Positions 1 through 20,841 of a stretch of DNA of 64,000 bases are shown here, piece after piece (position 1 is the stretch's first letter; every line of letters starts with the position of its first letter). Below the pieces are notes generated by a model. It had not been told where the DNA came from. It did not search any database and saw only the letters and a list, made by a program, of their open reading frames with translations. The stretch is from the NCBI RefSeq assembly GCF_964340395.1, contig NC_135553.1:23274449-23338448 (forward strand). The letters are read 5' to 3'. The position numbers and the translations under genes were made by a program. The DNA comes from Glandiceps talaboti. Taxonomy: Eukaryota > Hemichordata > Enteropneusta > Spengelidae.

Positions 1-264
1 AAGAGCTAAACATTTTTTTTATCTTATGGCCACTAGATGCTTCTGAAATATTTTACTACTTACAAAAGTAGGGTTACTACTATATTTCAATAATTGTTTT
101 TCATTAGTGACTAGTTTGATATCAACTCTCTTTCTTAGATTTTCCATCGTCTTTCCAAATACAGAATTATTCATTAGTTTGAAGAAGTCTTTTTCAAAAC
201 TATATTTAGCTTGCTTTCTTTTTTTTTCTTAATTAAATTCAATATATTGTTTTAACCAAGGTCT

Positions 265-360
265 TAGACTGTAAGATACGTCGTGACGTTCCACCCTCAC
301 CGGGTGGGAGGGGTTTGCCGATGTGTGAGGGCGCCCCGTCACGGCGTACCTTACAGACTA
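265..360. mobile_element. Short Mutator-like foldback MITE (96 bp)
   Basis: The element is an imperfect palindrome. The left end begins TAGACTGTAAGATACG and the right end, reverse-complemented, begins TAGTCTGTAAGGTACG; the arms run about 35 bp. It is flanked by near-identical 9-bp direct repeats, CCAAGGTCT at 256-264 and CCAAGGTGT at 361-369. A 9-bp target duplication with long inverted arms is typical of Mutator-like elements. No coding capacity. The termini resemble those of the element at 2012-2252. Confidence 0.7.
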
Positions 361-369
361 CCAAGGTGT

Positions 370-2002
370 TTGATCAAATTTCTACTTCTAATGTGAGATA
401 TTGTGCTTGGGTTCTGGTAATGTGTTTACAATCATGTTTTCACATTACATCAATCGTAGTGGTATGACTGCTATAGTTTTCACCATAGTTTACATATATG
501 AACGTTTGATGTTGCACTTGTGAACGTTCCGGGGGGGGGGGGGGGTTGTCCCTTAACTCTTTAACGTTTAATGTCGTTTATTTGTTTTGTAAACACCCGT
601 TACCTACACAGATATAGGTAACGGGCCCTTACAGAAGAACATGCTACAGTAAACGTTAGAGCTACATGTAAAAAGAAATCGGGCCAAGTGTCCCAGTGTA
701 GTTCCCGTTGCCGATGGCGAAGTTTTTCCCAAACTTGGATATGCGATTTTATTTACTGTTTGAATAATTGTGTTTTGCAGTGATCAAGTTGAAGCAAGTT
801 GAATAATTGTTGAATTTATTTTGAGTGTGTTCGCCTTTTCCTCGTCTTTAAAGTATTAAAGTATGGAAGCAATATCAAATGTCCGAAAAAATATTTACAT
901 ATTGCATTATTCAACTCAGAATGGCTGTTCTCACGTTTTAAAGGTACTTGATTAAAAAAAAATGGAGTGTGTATTTTCCAGAACAAGTACGTATACAATA
1001 TCAGAAGACTGTTAAACTTGCTGTACGGTTTCTGTTATATTAATTGCACTTCTACAAAATAAAATTCAATCAATTGAAGTTGTTAGAATGTGTTGTATTT
1101 TATTCAGTAGTTTATGTGTGAGTGTGGCTTTGCAGCTTTCTGAAAGAACCGTATCCTATCCAATCCAATGGATTTCTAAGTTAAATGACAAAATCAAGTC
1201 AGAATTTAGATCTGGTGATCTCGATCATTCTGTTAATTTATCACATTTCATTAATTTGATTACCGTTACTATCCCATGCGGCTGATGAGTGACTTAAAGT
1301 AGGAATGAAACGTGTCTGGATTTGAGTGAGGCAAGCTCTTCTGCTAGCTTAGTCAATCGATTGTCACGGTAGAGATTTCTCATCGTGCACACTCTGTCAG
1401 ATCATGGTCAGATCAAGCCTTGAACACTCGTTGTACATCATGCGTAGGAGCGCCACCAACGTCGAATAGTGTTATTTCGAAATGTTTTGCCGTTGGTGCT
1501 CACTAGTTAACAGAGAGGCTTATTGAGTGTGAACCCTGCAATGCGAGTTATTACGTGAAGTTTTTTTTTGCAGATTCCACCTCAGAAAGGTGTCCTGATA
1601 ACATATCTGACTTGTGCCATTCATGCACCCTGGAGCATTTTGCTATATCTGTATATCGCAACAAAAACGAAATGAGAGCAATTACTATTTTTGGTAGGCT
1701 CGAAGGCCAATAAAACTACATAAAAGTCGTATCAAGTTTACCTACCGCATTTTATGGATTATCATCTTACAATATGAATATTGTTTTGAATGTAAACAAA
1801 ATCATGAGCATATCAAAGAACAACAAAATGAGATCATTTTGATTTCTAAGTTATAGCTGATATAACTAGAAGTTACTGTATTGCTGAAGTACAAGTACAA
1901 TATATGTACAGTGGAATGGACACTTTTAAAAAATAACTTTTTCAATAGTATATACTAACTTGATCTCAACCTGTTTAAACAAATACTCTATTCCCATATT
2001 AC
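370..2002. other. Spacer without recognised gene
   Basis: AT-rich spacer. It holds a poly-G run near 531-545 and a short hairpin at about 596-626 (CCCGTTACCTA pairing with TAGGTAACGGG). The part from about 555 to 740 has weak similarity to the foldback element at 42565-42738. The open frames here (for example 1088-1285) have no recognisable domain or clear exon signals. Confidence 0.5.
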
Positions 2003-2011
2003 GTGTGTACC

Positions 2012-2252
2012 TAGACTGTCGACAGTCGCTCGCGCCTTTTTTCCATACGTTTTATCTAAACTCCGGTCCGGCGCAACACTAGTAATAGTATAATCGCAAA
2101 CTGATTTCGAGGGCCGTATTGCGAAGGCTCGGTCCTTCGGCCCTCGACCTCGGGCCTTCGGCCCTCAATTTGCGATTAGACTAGTGTTGCGCGGGATCGG
2201 AGTTTAGATAAAACTTTGGGCAAAAAAGGCGCGAGCGACTGTCGACAGTCTA
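2012..2252. mobile_element. Mutator-like foldback MITE (241 bp)
   Basis: The two arms, about 90 bp each, are nearly perfect inverted copies beginning TAGACTGTCGACAGTCGCTC. Shared blocks include TTTTATCTAAACTCCG, GCGCAACACTAGT and TAATCGCAAA. The centre is a GC-rich run of GAGGGCC/GGCCCTC palindromes. The element is bounded by an exact 9-bp direct repeat, GTGTGTACC, at 2003-2011 and 2253-2261. Perfect termini plus a 9-bp duplication support a recent non-autonomous Mutator-like insertion. Confidence 0.85.
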
Positions 2253-2586
2253 GTGTGTACCTAAAAATGCAGTCAATATACTGTTCAAACAGTTATCCTG
2301 TATATTTTTTATTATTTTATGTAAGTTTATACCATTAACTAAATACAGAGCCCACACATCGTGTTGGTGTAATAAGTTATGTTGGCGTGCTATATTTATG
2401 GTGTTTATCTCAATATGAAACCTTGTGATCAGGCTCACTGATCTTGACAGTTCATTTAATATCTTCGACTCGCTTTTGGAAATTGCACGGTATAATATAC
2501 AGTACCCGATCGTGAACTTATGCAACAGAGTGACTCTTTCATTTGCACCGATATAAATATTTCCAATTCTGTGGTGGTAGTTTAAA

Positions 2587-3238
2587 CTACATTACAATAA
2601 TGTACACATACAGTAATGTACACATTACAATAATGTACAAATACAAATATATACACATACAATAATGTAGACATACAATAATGTAGACATACAATAATGT
2701 AGACATACAATAATGTAGACATACAATAATGTAGACATACAATAATGTAGACATACAATAATGTAGACATACAATAATGTAGACATACAATAATGTACAC
2801 ATACAATAATGTACACATACAATGATGTACAAATACAAATATGTACACATACAATAATGTACACATACAATAATGTACACATACAATAATGTACACATAC
2901 AATGATGTACAAATACAAATATGTACACATACAATAATGTACACATACAATAATGTACACATACAATAATATATACATACAATAATGTACACATACAAAT
3001 ATGTACACATACAATAATGTACACATACAATAATGTACAAATGCAAATATGTACACATACAATAATGTACACATACAATAATATACACATACAATTATGT
3101 ACACACATACAATAATGTACACATACAATAATGTACACATACAATAATGTACACATACAATAATGTACAAATACAAATATGTACACATACAAATATGTAC
3201 ACATACAATAATGTACACATACAATAATGTACACATAC
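2587..3238. repeat. 16-bp satellite array
   Basis: About 40 tandem copies of a 16-bp unit (AATGTACACATACAAT). A homogeneous block with a C-to-G change (GTAGAC) occupies about 2665-2790, and interspersed variants read GTACAAATACAAATAT. The long open frames on the minus strand here are by-products of the 16-bp period, which gives a 16-residue repeat in all frames. Confidence 0.9.
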
Positions 3239-3240
3239 AC

Positions 3241-3498
3241 TTACATTTGTTAAAACGTTAAGAACAATTTGACGATTACTGCGGATGACATTTGCATTGA
3301 AAACTAGGGATTGATTGATCGATTAAAATTCGTTTTAAAGTTTTAAAAATGTAAGTGTATGTGTACTTATTGGTGTTACTGTCAATTTTCGAGGATAATT
3401 AATTTAAGATGCAATACTGTTAACAACAACTTTACTTATATAGCTGATCAAGTCATTTATAACGCATGTACAGGTTTAGTGCATGCAATATTGTGATA

Positions 3499-3542
<44 letters not shown>

Positions 3543-3570
3543 TGTGTGTGTGTGTGTGTGGTGGGGGGGG

Positions 3571-3617
<47 letters not shown>

Positions 3618-4932
3618 CCAGTATCCCGGGATTGGGGTGGAGGGCCGACGCATCCCGGGTGACAGCGAAATACGTGATGTGTAATACAGCGACAAGTCCG
3701 CCCTCATCGGCCGAGTTTTGCTTTGCGTTTGATACATTTTGTGGAAAATTGTTTGATTTGGCCATAGGCGTCTCTCATTAACGTCTATCATTTGGCAATT
3801 CTCAACCAATCATAAATCTGTTACTGTGTCATGAAATATTCACGGAAATAAAATTACCGTTTATTTCATAATGGAGAGACATATAGTAAATAGAGAAATA
3901 ATTTGCCACAATTACGCGTACGCGTACGCGTACGCGTACGGCAACAGAGGTTCGTTGATTGAGACAAAGACCCTACACGCACTTCTGTTGTCGATCGTTT
4001 AGGGTCTATGATTGAGATTACTCGGATTCTCGAATATATAAGCACTGTTTTGTCTCTCTCACTAGAAGAAAAATCAGCTTTGATAAAGGTTAACTATACA
4101 CTCAAAGTCCCAAGTCTGAGCGTCTCCAACACTTTGGTCTTCTTTAGGAAGTCAGTGATCATGTTTATGTTAAAAAAAGTCGTGACTGATGGATATATTT
4201 GGATGTATTTGAACCCCTTTCTTTAAATAGCGCATTTGTGAAAAATAGAAGCATGTTACACTTATTACAATTATTTTACAAGTATAGAATGTATTTTCAG
4301 TTATGTTTACGCCAGTGGATTTCTCCTTCTTGCACATGTATATATGCAAATACTAGTAATGATAAAACCAGTAGTCTTTACAGTTTTCAGTTAACTATTA
4401 GTTATCAGTAATTGTAAGGGAGTGGGAGAATTGGAATAGAGATCGGTACGTGTTTTGTGTCATATGTGACCTTTCCTCAATTTCTTTTCCCTCCTCCCTC
4501 GTTCCAATAAATTCAATAAAAATGCTGTCGGGCATGAAAAGAGACACGATAACGTCATCACGTTTATATCAACGGTCCAATAGCATAAATTATCGCTGTT
4601 GGTGGTGGTGGTGATGATGGTGGTGGTGTTGGTGGTAAAATCGGATCTGGAATTATGTGCTAGAGAACTCCATTTGACTATACGGTGGAGATGATAGTAA
4701 CGCGTATGCGACTAGACTTCTGTAACTTGTAATCAAAAACATCACACTTTCTCAATAGCTTGATTGAGGGCGTCTTTCTATGCAAGCGGAATCAGCATAA
4801 AACCAGGGGGCAATGAACCAAGGGGGCCGTTTGCGGCAGCGCCGGTTACAACACGAGCCTTGATTTGTCATTGCCCCAACCAGCAGAACGTTAATACTCT
4901 ATTTTGTTTTCCGAGAATGGCTAAATGTCTTA
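3241..4932. other. Spacer with simple repeats
   Basis: No recognised gene. It contains a (GT)n tract broken by a G-run at about 3500-3613, a four-fold ACGCGT-type alternation at about 3914-3941, and a GGT-rich trinucleotide stretch near 4600-4636. Confidence 0.6.
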
Positions 4933-5270
4933 GGCCAAAAAAAAGAATTGTTTCTGGTCAGGACATTTTGTCGAAAGAGGAGCGACGATGCGATTTTTTT
5001 ATTTTTTATTTTATTTTTTTTATTTTTTTTTATTGTCAACAAATTAAACCTGTCCCTCAGTCTACTACTGATGACTGTTACTTTTCTTTTTTACATAGCA
5101 CTTTAGAGCAAGTGTGTATGTGGGACAGATGTCATTTGTTTGTTCATGATTGGCTCTGCAGTTACCTTCACTGAGTAGGAGGGGGGGGGGGGTATTTTTG
5201 TGTTTTTCCCCGGATCTGCAGACTTAAGTGATGCGCGCTGACCAGAAACAATTCTTTTCTGTTGTTGGCC
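4933..5270. mobile_element. Harbinger-like non-autonomous element, subfamily 2 (copy 1)
   Basis: Terminal inverted repeats of about 30 bp start GGCC at both ends and share GAATTGTTTCTGGTCAG. The element is flanked by TTA on both sides (4930-4932 and 5271-5273). The interior matches the copy at 45313-45665 over most of its length, for example TTGTTCATGATTGGCT and TTTGTGTTT. A TTA/TAA duplication with GGCC termini is typical of PIF/Harbinger-derived MITEs. The family assignment is inferred from termini only. Confidence 0.65.
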
Positions 5271-5273
5271 TTA

Positions 5274-5860
5274 TATCTATGTTATTAATTTCTAGAATAC
5301 ATTATTGACGTTTGTAGTTATACATCAAACGATCAGTTTGTATTCCAATGTGAAGTGGGGGGTTTGGGGTAAAAGTGGGTGTTGACGCGATACCGCCATT
5401 GACTATACATATACTGCTTCAGTTTATAATAAAGTATATGTCAAGTACATATATACTGACAATTAGTGAATATGAATTAGTAAATGAGAACACGCTTTGA
5501 AGTTGAGACTGTTCTTGAAGAAATATTCTTTCAGTAATATGTTGCTGTTTCAAGATCATAAAAATATATTAGTCTCAATTTAGAAACCATTTAAGCTTAC
5601 GGGTCCATTAATGTGACTTTTTTGACGAACGTGATCGAAGACATCCTATCTATCTCCTTGTTTCTGCTTATGACAAATCTCAATGATTGGCCATCAACAT
5701 TTTGTATAATGCAGATTTATGTATTGGCAAAACAGGCTGTCGATAGTCGTACATTTGATGTGTGTATATGTGTCTGTTTGTCTGTCTGTCTGTCCGTCTG
5801 TCTGTCCGTCCGTCTGTCTGTATGTATGTCTGTCCGTCCGTCCGTCCGTCTGTCTGTCTG

Positions 5861-5891
<31 letters not shown>

Positions 5892-7505
5892 TACATACAA
5901 GTAGTCCCTAAAACAAGCAACAATCCAATCCAATATACACATTCATAGAAGTAAGTTAAGTTATACTAAAGTATTACACCAGTATCTTTACACCCTGAAT
6001 CAAAGTGTGTACACTTACACACTTTGAATCATGCACTGATCCTAAATAAGAAAAAATGAACCTACAACTAAACATCATGAAAATTACAATATCGAAGTCA
6101 AATCGTTAACAGCCTCGTTTATTATATGGGGTACGGGTATAAAAAAAGACTCCGGAGAAAGACTTCAAACTATACTACCTCGGGTAGAGTCGGTAAGTTC
6201 ACGGGTTCAAGAATGTGTAGGTTATCCACCTCAACAGATACCTATAGGCAACGGAAACCCGTCCTGCTTAAGGTATTGGACCGGGACCGCCCGAAGCAAG
6301 ATGTTACGTGTAAAATGACATCTTCATGACACGTGGAACGTTGCTGTGGACAAATTGAAACTTGAAAAAAGTTGTAGTTACATTTTTGTGGCGTTTAATT
6401 TTGTGACGTTCTCGACACTACCTGTCAGTACCATTTAACGAGCCCGTGGAACTTAGTCTGGATGCCAAAATGGAGGTGTAAATCGTAACGTATAGGAAAT
6501 AGACTAGTCGAACTGAACAGGCGAAACAATTAATACTCGTAAGAAACTGAATTAGAACTCTCAATCATGTTACAAGAACTATATCATTTGTATGTGGGTT
6601 ATACTTCCATGGTTTTATCGACCTGATTAATGTATATTAAGGACAGCGAGTCTGTACTGTGTAAGCTTTATTCAAGTTCTGTCCTATATGACGAAATTTC
6701 GCTGAATCACGATGACACCCATGTGTGTTTACATATTGGTATACAATTTCTTCGTATCAAACATCCATGTCAAAGATAAGCATATACGGATCTATATTTA
6801 AAGCCGGTGAATAATTATATGGGTGTTACTTTGCTTGATAACTATGCATATTGTAAATACAGCAGTTTGCTATTTGGTACAACAACGTTCGAAATTGGCA
6901 GTTCTTCAAAGTATTTGCATGAAATTTAGCACAATAATTGTCGCTACATGATATTAATGTGTATGTTCTTTAGGTTGCGATCAGAATTTACGGCAGGGGG
7001 GGCCGAGGGAGAAATTATTTTGGTCAAAACAATTTTCGCAGTCACGGCTTCGCGCTCTCATAAAACATAAAATGCCATGCACCCCCCCCCCCCCGAAATG
7101 AACCCAAGAATTTTCTGTAGCCCATCCCCTCCCGGCCAGACATATTTTAATGTGTAATTATACAGTACCCCCCCCCCCCACACACACACACACACACACT
7201 CCAGTCCACTTCACTTCACTTCACTTCAGAGATAGAAATCAACTTCAGCGTCCATACTCAACAATGACAGATTTCTTTAAAACTATATGTGGGCTTTGTG
7301 AAAAAGGTCTCACATTGGGCTGTAACCTATACTTGGAGATACTTAGCTAGCAGGATTTTCTCTTTCAATCTTGATTCTGGGCACAAACAGCATCCCATGA
7401 TATCAAGTGTAGGATGTGAGAGGGGGAGTTCCCCACCAACAGTATATACAATAGAACTTTATTATAGTAAAGAAAAGACAAAAGGAAAGACATTATACAG
7501 AGTTT

Positions 7506-7583
<78 letters not shown>

Positions 7584-9283
7584 CACTATATTTTTCTAAC
7601 CAAAAGTTTACACTTTCGAATACACCTTATTTTGTAGTTTTTTTTTGTTAACTATTATTACTATAGTTTATATATTTACTAGTTTGTTTTAGTACCAAAT
7701 ACTTATTGTAGAAAATTCAATGAAGAAATGTAGTTTTCTTGACGGGTGCAATAAAGTTTCTATTCTATTATATTCTATATATAGAAACAGTCAAGTTAGT
7801 TATCATTATTTTGTCGACAACTGTGTACGTGATGATCTCTCAGGATGGTCCTCGACTGGCAGTCTGGATGCCAACGTGGTCTCTATATATACCACCAAGT
7901 TGAATGTGTGTAAATCGTAACGATTCCGTATATTTATAATAGGGACTCGTCTAGACTATCGACTGATGAAGTAGCTGAAAAAAAACATATATACGACCGA
8001 AAGATGCGCAGAGGAATTTGCGCGTTCTTGTATATACACGATCAGGGATTGCATGGTAGAGAATAAAGGCAATAAAGGGTCTATGTACCTGGGCGTACAG
8101 ACGACCTATATAATACTAGCCTGTAAACAGGATGGATGGGCATGATAGGTGTACAACACCACGCCCGCAAAACCACAACCGTGCTTCTGACGTCACGTAT
8201 ACATGTTATTGACATAGCCTAGCTATGCTATAGACCCTGAGAGCTATGGTGACATTCTTCAGTCGTCAAAATGTATCACCAGGGTCAGTTTTATGACCTA
8301 TTGTTGTCTTTTGTATTTTACTTTGTTGTCGTAAAAAAGGGGACGCGGGCCTCCAACTTATGGGGTCAAGAACGCTCTATTCACATCACAGAGGATCACC
8401 GAGGCCTAGTGACTATTGTCCACGTTTCAATTAGAAGACTTGTGTCTCCCGAGCTATGCTGCTTGTACATCTTCAGTAATCCTGATATCATACAGGAAAA
8501 AGTCAACATTTTGCCCTGATATATTACACCAGGTCAATCTAAAGTTGCACGCCCGCACTTATAGTAATGTCCTAAATATTTTCGGAGAGTTGTTATGTTG
8601 TGCACGGTGGTATGACATTATCGATTTGATATTTTCGGCAGCCAGACGATCGCAGTGATTTGATTTATCATGTGATCCATTATCAGTTGTACTCTATGCG
8701 GGATTCCATTTTGACACCAAAAATTGCCTCTAATACCTTCACAGCCATCCTTGTCATCCTGCCAAATGAATCTTGGTATATATTATCCCACAGACTCGAC
8801 CACCTAAAGCTCTCTTTTGTTCGCTACTTAATTCGATTAGTTCCAGTCGTTAATTAATATCTGTCGCAGCATGCGATTAAAACTTTTAATGGAACCAGAG
8901 ATGGGGTCAATTCAACTGAAACAATAGGTAGAGCGAAGGATGACGCAAATGCAAAAAAAAATGTGACGAAATTTGACACCTGTGGCTTCTTTGAATCACT
9001 TGTAAAACAATGATAGGTGTTTATCTCTGGTCATGCTTCGACAAGTTAAAATACCATGTGAAGTTTATCAGATGCCAACAATTCTGACGCGTCTCTTTTT
9101 CCCTTCGGGCTATCGTGATGACTGGCCCCATTACACGCCATTCAATATTCCTGGTTTAAAGGTAATGCGCCTCGTGTTATTTCCTTTATATTTATTCCTG
9201 ACTTTCGAAAAACCCACAAAGCTGCACGTAGCTGTTCGACCCCCACCAGCACCTGTTGTTCAAGTAGTACTTTTACTTCATCA
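5274..9283. other. Spacer without recognised gene
   Basis: It contains a (CTGT/CCGT)n tract at about 5762-5892, a palindrome at about 6002-6027 (CAAAGTGTGTAC...), poly-C runs near 7081 and 7168, a short (CA)n, and a pure (TA)n tract at about 7508-7580. The motif AGTCTGGATGCCAA recurs near 6458 and 7859, each followed by TGTAAATCGTAACG, so a diverged dispersed repeat is likely there. None of the open frames shows a domain I recognise. Confidence 0.5.
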
Positions 9284-9660
9284 AGGGCGGTTACCTGAGC
9301 CCACCTAATTTTTCAATGCCGACCCTAAACTTTTTTTTTCACTTATTCGAGAAAATATAATAATTAAATCGCGAAAATTGTGAAGTCTCGCAAGAAATAG
9401 TGAATGCGAAAACTGACATCAACTTAAAAAGACAACATAAAACCTCAGACACCGTGCACCACTAGTGGTCTGATCTGATCTGATCTGTAATGGATGTACA
9501 TCTGCTGAGATGAAACCAATAACACGGAGATTAACAACGGAAACATAATTAACTGAACTAGACACTCACATATGAAAAAAAATATGAAATAAAAAATCTA
9601 CCTACACCACCTATTCTAAAATTGAGCGTAATCGGAACCACACAATTTTTTTGTTAGGCC
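9284..9660. mobile_element. Harbinger-like non-autonomous element, subfamily 1 (5'-eroded copy)
   Basis: It shares internal blocks with 28637-28994 and with the reverse complement of 43159-43526: GACCCTAAAC, GTGAAGTCTCGCAAGAAATA, ACTGACATCAACTT and TAATCGGAACCACA. The right end is ...GTTAGGCC followed by TAA. The left terminus is not recognisable, so this copy is partial or eroded. Confidence 0.55.
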
Positions 9661-11979
9661 TAAATTTCAGATATATCGCACATACAAACAATATGCTGTA
9701 GAGGCGAGTTTTGATATTTTTCTACAGTTTTACAATACATACTTGAGAACTTGATAGAAGCAACACTGAATGAGTTCAAGATTTGGAATTCTGAATAGGT
9801 AATTTATGAAAGTACGATTTACATGTACGTTTTGACGCGACGTGTAAATATGAGTAGCTAGCTCTTGCATGTTCATTCTTGAGCTGGCATTACTGATTGC
9901 CAATTTCGGTTATTGGTATTTGAATTTGTGGCGGGAGAAATTTTCAAGAGCAATTTAACTTAACAATTGACCTCGATTTATACCAAAGTCATGTTCTGGA
10001 TGATATTACGCACCCATGGCCTTGAAAATGTAACGAAATACACCAAGCCGCGGAACATAATTCAAAACAACAATTTTGTTTTTAATGGTCACTTTTCATA
10101 CTTTTTGGAAGTAAAAATACAACGAACTCTGTAAAGGTTTGAACTTGAACTGTTTTCATACAGTCAAAATTTTCAAAATGTTTCAGATGATTATGGAATG
10201 TGGATGGTTTGAACCGAGGGGTTTGAAAACTCAAACACCTCCGCTTGCAGTACATGTAGCAGGGGCAGTGATGGCAATGTTGGTGAGGCATATTTGGGAG
10301 AGAAAATTATTTTATGCTTGGTCTATACGTAATGGATAGTTGAATTTCAAATTTGTTCACCCCTTTAAGTAATATAGCCAACACTGTATTCTAACTCCAC
10401 AGCTTCCTTTCGAAGCCTTCTATTAAGTGTACTCCATTTGACCATAGACAGTGGACCCCCTCCTAGTGCCGGGTCCCCTCCACTGCCCAGGCTATGATTT
10501 TACCTACTCTTGTTATAATAGACATGCATTTTTTTCACTCGGTCTACATTAAATACTATTGGAGATTTTCTAGATTTCATATAATAATGCAAGGAGAGGC
10601 CTACGTTTGATATCAAGTTTATAAATGATTTGTTTCTGCTGTGAATGAACAGCAAGATATACAGGTGTGTTTGGAACGACCTCGCCATATTCTATTGCTC
10701 ATGTTCAGATTCAGAATGTGGTCATACAAAAAATACCACGCTCTTAAAAACCCCATTTACTTGGCCTGGGACCTAGCTAGCTCTGGTACCATTAGTGTAC
10801 GTTTAGGTATACACTATAATACAGGGGGTCAGTGGGATATAGGCGTTATTAAAACTTGGACGTTGGTTGCCTTCTCCGAGTCTGAGTCTCTATCTTGAAC
10901 GGTACTATTTCCCATGACGATCCCAGCGTGAAAGTAAACGTGATGCTGGTCGAAGTCGTGACACAACAAGGTGTAATTTACATATCAATAGGAAGAAATT
11001 CGACATCTTATTTACGTAACTCGACAACAGTGTTGTTTATTATTGTTTACTAGTAGTAATTAGCACTATATGCCGAGGTCATTAGCCACCAATTATCGTT
11101 AATCTAAAGACATGTTGCCACTGATTCCCCCGCCATAATTATGAGTGGCGAGAAAGTGCACACGACTACGTGTTATCGTTATGAGAAGCTGAACTGTGGT
11201 GAACTGAACAAGGAGAGACGTAGACCCTGTGAAACCGCAGGGGAGTTTCACTTACATTTTCATTCACCCTACTCTTGTAAAGGAAGGAATAAACACAAAG
11301 TATAAATTATTTGAAATATCAACTGTACACTCAATTTTACAGCAGTCATAAGTAAACATGATTATTTGTATTGCTCAGGCAAGGTAAAATTTAGATCGTT
11401 CGCTAGCTTCCTCGATTTAAATGTCATTAATATGTACACAGTATTTCACCTCAGACGCTTGATGCTTGGGACGCTGTTCCATTTAATGGACCCTTCCACG
11501 TATTGTCCAATGAGTGAACTCGTAATAAGAGGTCTACATTCGAACCTTGTACCTAACAACGACATGACAACTTGGACCAATCAGAAAGGCGGTCTCTATT
11601 TATGCGAGTTTGGTTGTTGCTACGTCTATCAACAAATGCTATTTGTGTATATTTGGCGTGTTCCACACGTTGACAGCATTTACTGCCTTCACATTGCTGC
11701 ATCGTACAGCTCTTTTTACGTACAAAATCACTAAAAACAGCGACGTCATTGCTGGAAAAAGGACCAAAGGACATCAAATTTAGCTCATAAGAGACATTAT
11801 TGCACTGCTTCTGTTATTTCGTAAATTTTACGAGAACTGTGCGATTTCGGAATTATTGGGTATTGAAATTTTTGAGGTCATCTTCCGTCAGCTGTTAACC
11901 ACTGCCAGGATTTAGACATTTTGCCCGTACTTATATACATTATATTACCACAAACACCGCCGGAAAAAACGTCAAAAAG
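9661..11979. other. Region upstream of FOXJ1
   Basis: No protein gene recognised. It may contain the FOXJ1 promoter. A run reading TGTTTAT then TTGTTTAC lies at about 11031-11050 and resembles forkhead sites. A good splice donor, AAG|GTAAGG, occurs at 11979/11980 and could end a non-coding first exon of FOXJ1, paired with the acceptor at 12503-12504. The transcription start cannot be placed from sequence alone. Confidence 0.35.
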
Positions 11980-12502
11980 GTAAGGAAAACACATTTTTAG
12001 TACCTATATAGCTGTATTTTTCTTCACTTCGTTTATGCTTACGTGCTCGGGCGAGTCGGGCGGCCAACTTTGCCGACAAGGAAGCCCTGTCATGTCCGTC
12101 GATGTCATCGGGGGAGTGCACGTACGTATTTACAATCATCAAGGCTAGCACAGAGGCGTCAGACACCGTGAGCACAAACCTTTTTGCCTCCATGCTTTAA
12201 AAAAATAAATGCAAGTATTGTTGTAAATAAGTAAGCAACATACTATATACTATAGATGTATCAAATTTTAGCCAAATTTTGAAATGTTTTCTTCATTTCT
12301 TAGCATCAAAAAAGCAATGATTAAATATTCACACCCATGCGACTCGCGTATCTTGGTTCCGCCTATTTTCATTGAGGTCGATCCTAATTAGCATATTGAT
12401 CGGGTTCGCTTCACGCATCTAGCATCTTTTCTCACAGGAGAGATATTGTGTACACTATTATTGCGTGCTTTTCTCACCTCACATCTTGTCTTGTTTCATT
12501 GC

Positions 12503-12537
12503 AGACGAAAGTCATTTGAAAAAAGTTTGACCATTCT
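12503..12537 (+). other. FOXJ1 5' leader with upstream splice acceptor
   Basis: A pyrimidine-rich stretch, TTGTTTCATTGCAG, ends in an acceptor AG at 12503-12504, 33 bases before the FOXJ1 ATG at 12538. Vertebrate FOXJ1 also has a non-coding first exon, so a 5'-UTR intron is likely here. Its partner donor is inferred, not proven. Confidence 0.45.

Positions 12538-20841
<8,304 letters not shown>

Noticed and set aside
2582-3240. Three long overlapping minus-strand open frames rich in Tyr, Val, Cys and Met
   Set aside because: They are translations of a 16-bp satellite in all frames, with no start context or domain.
11366-11734. 122-codon frame upstream of FOXJ1
   Set aside because: No recognisable domain, no splice support, and an overlapping antisense frame of similar quality; likely chance.
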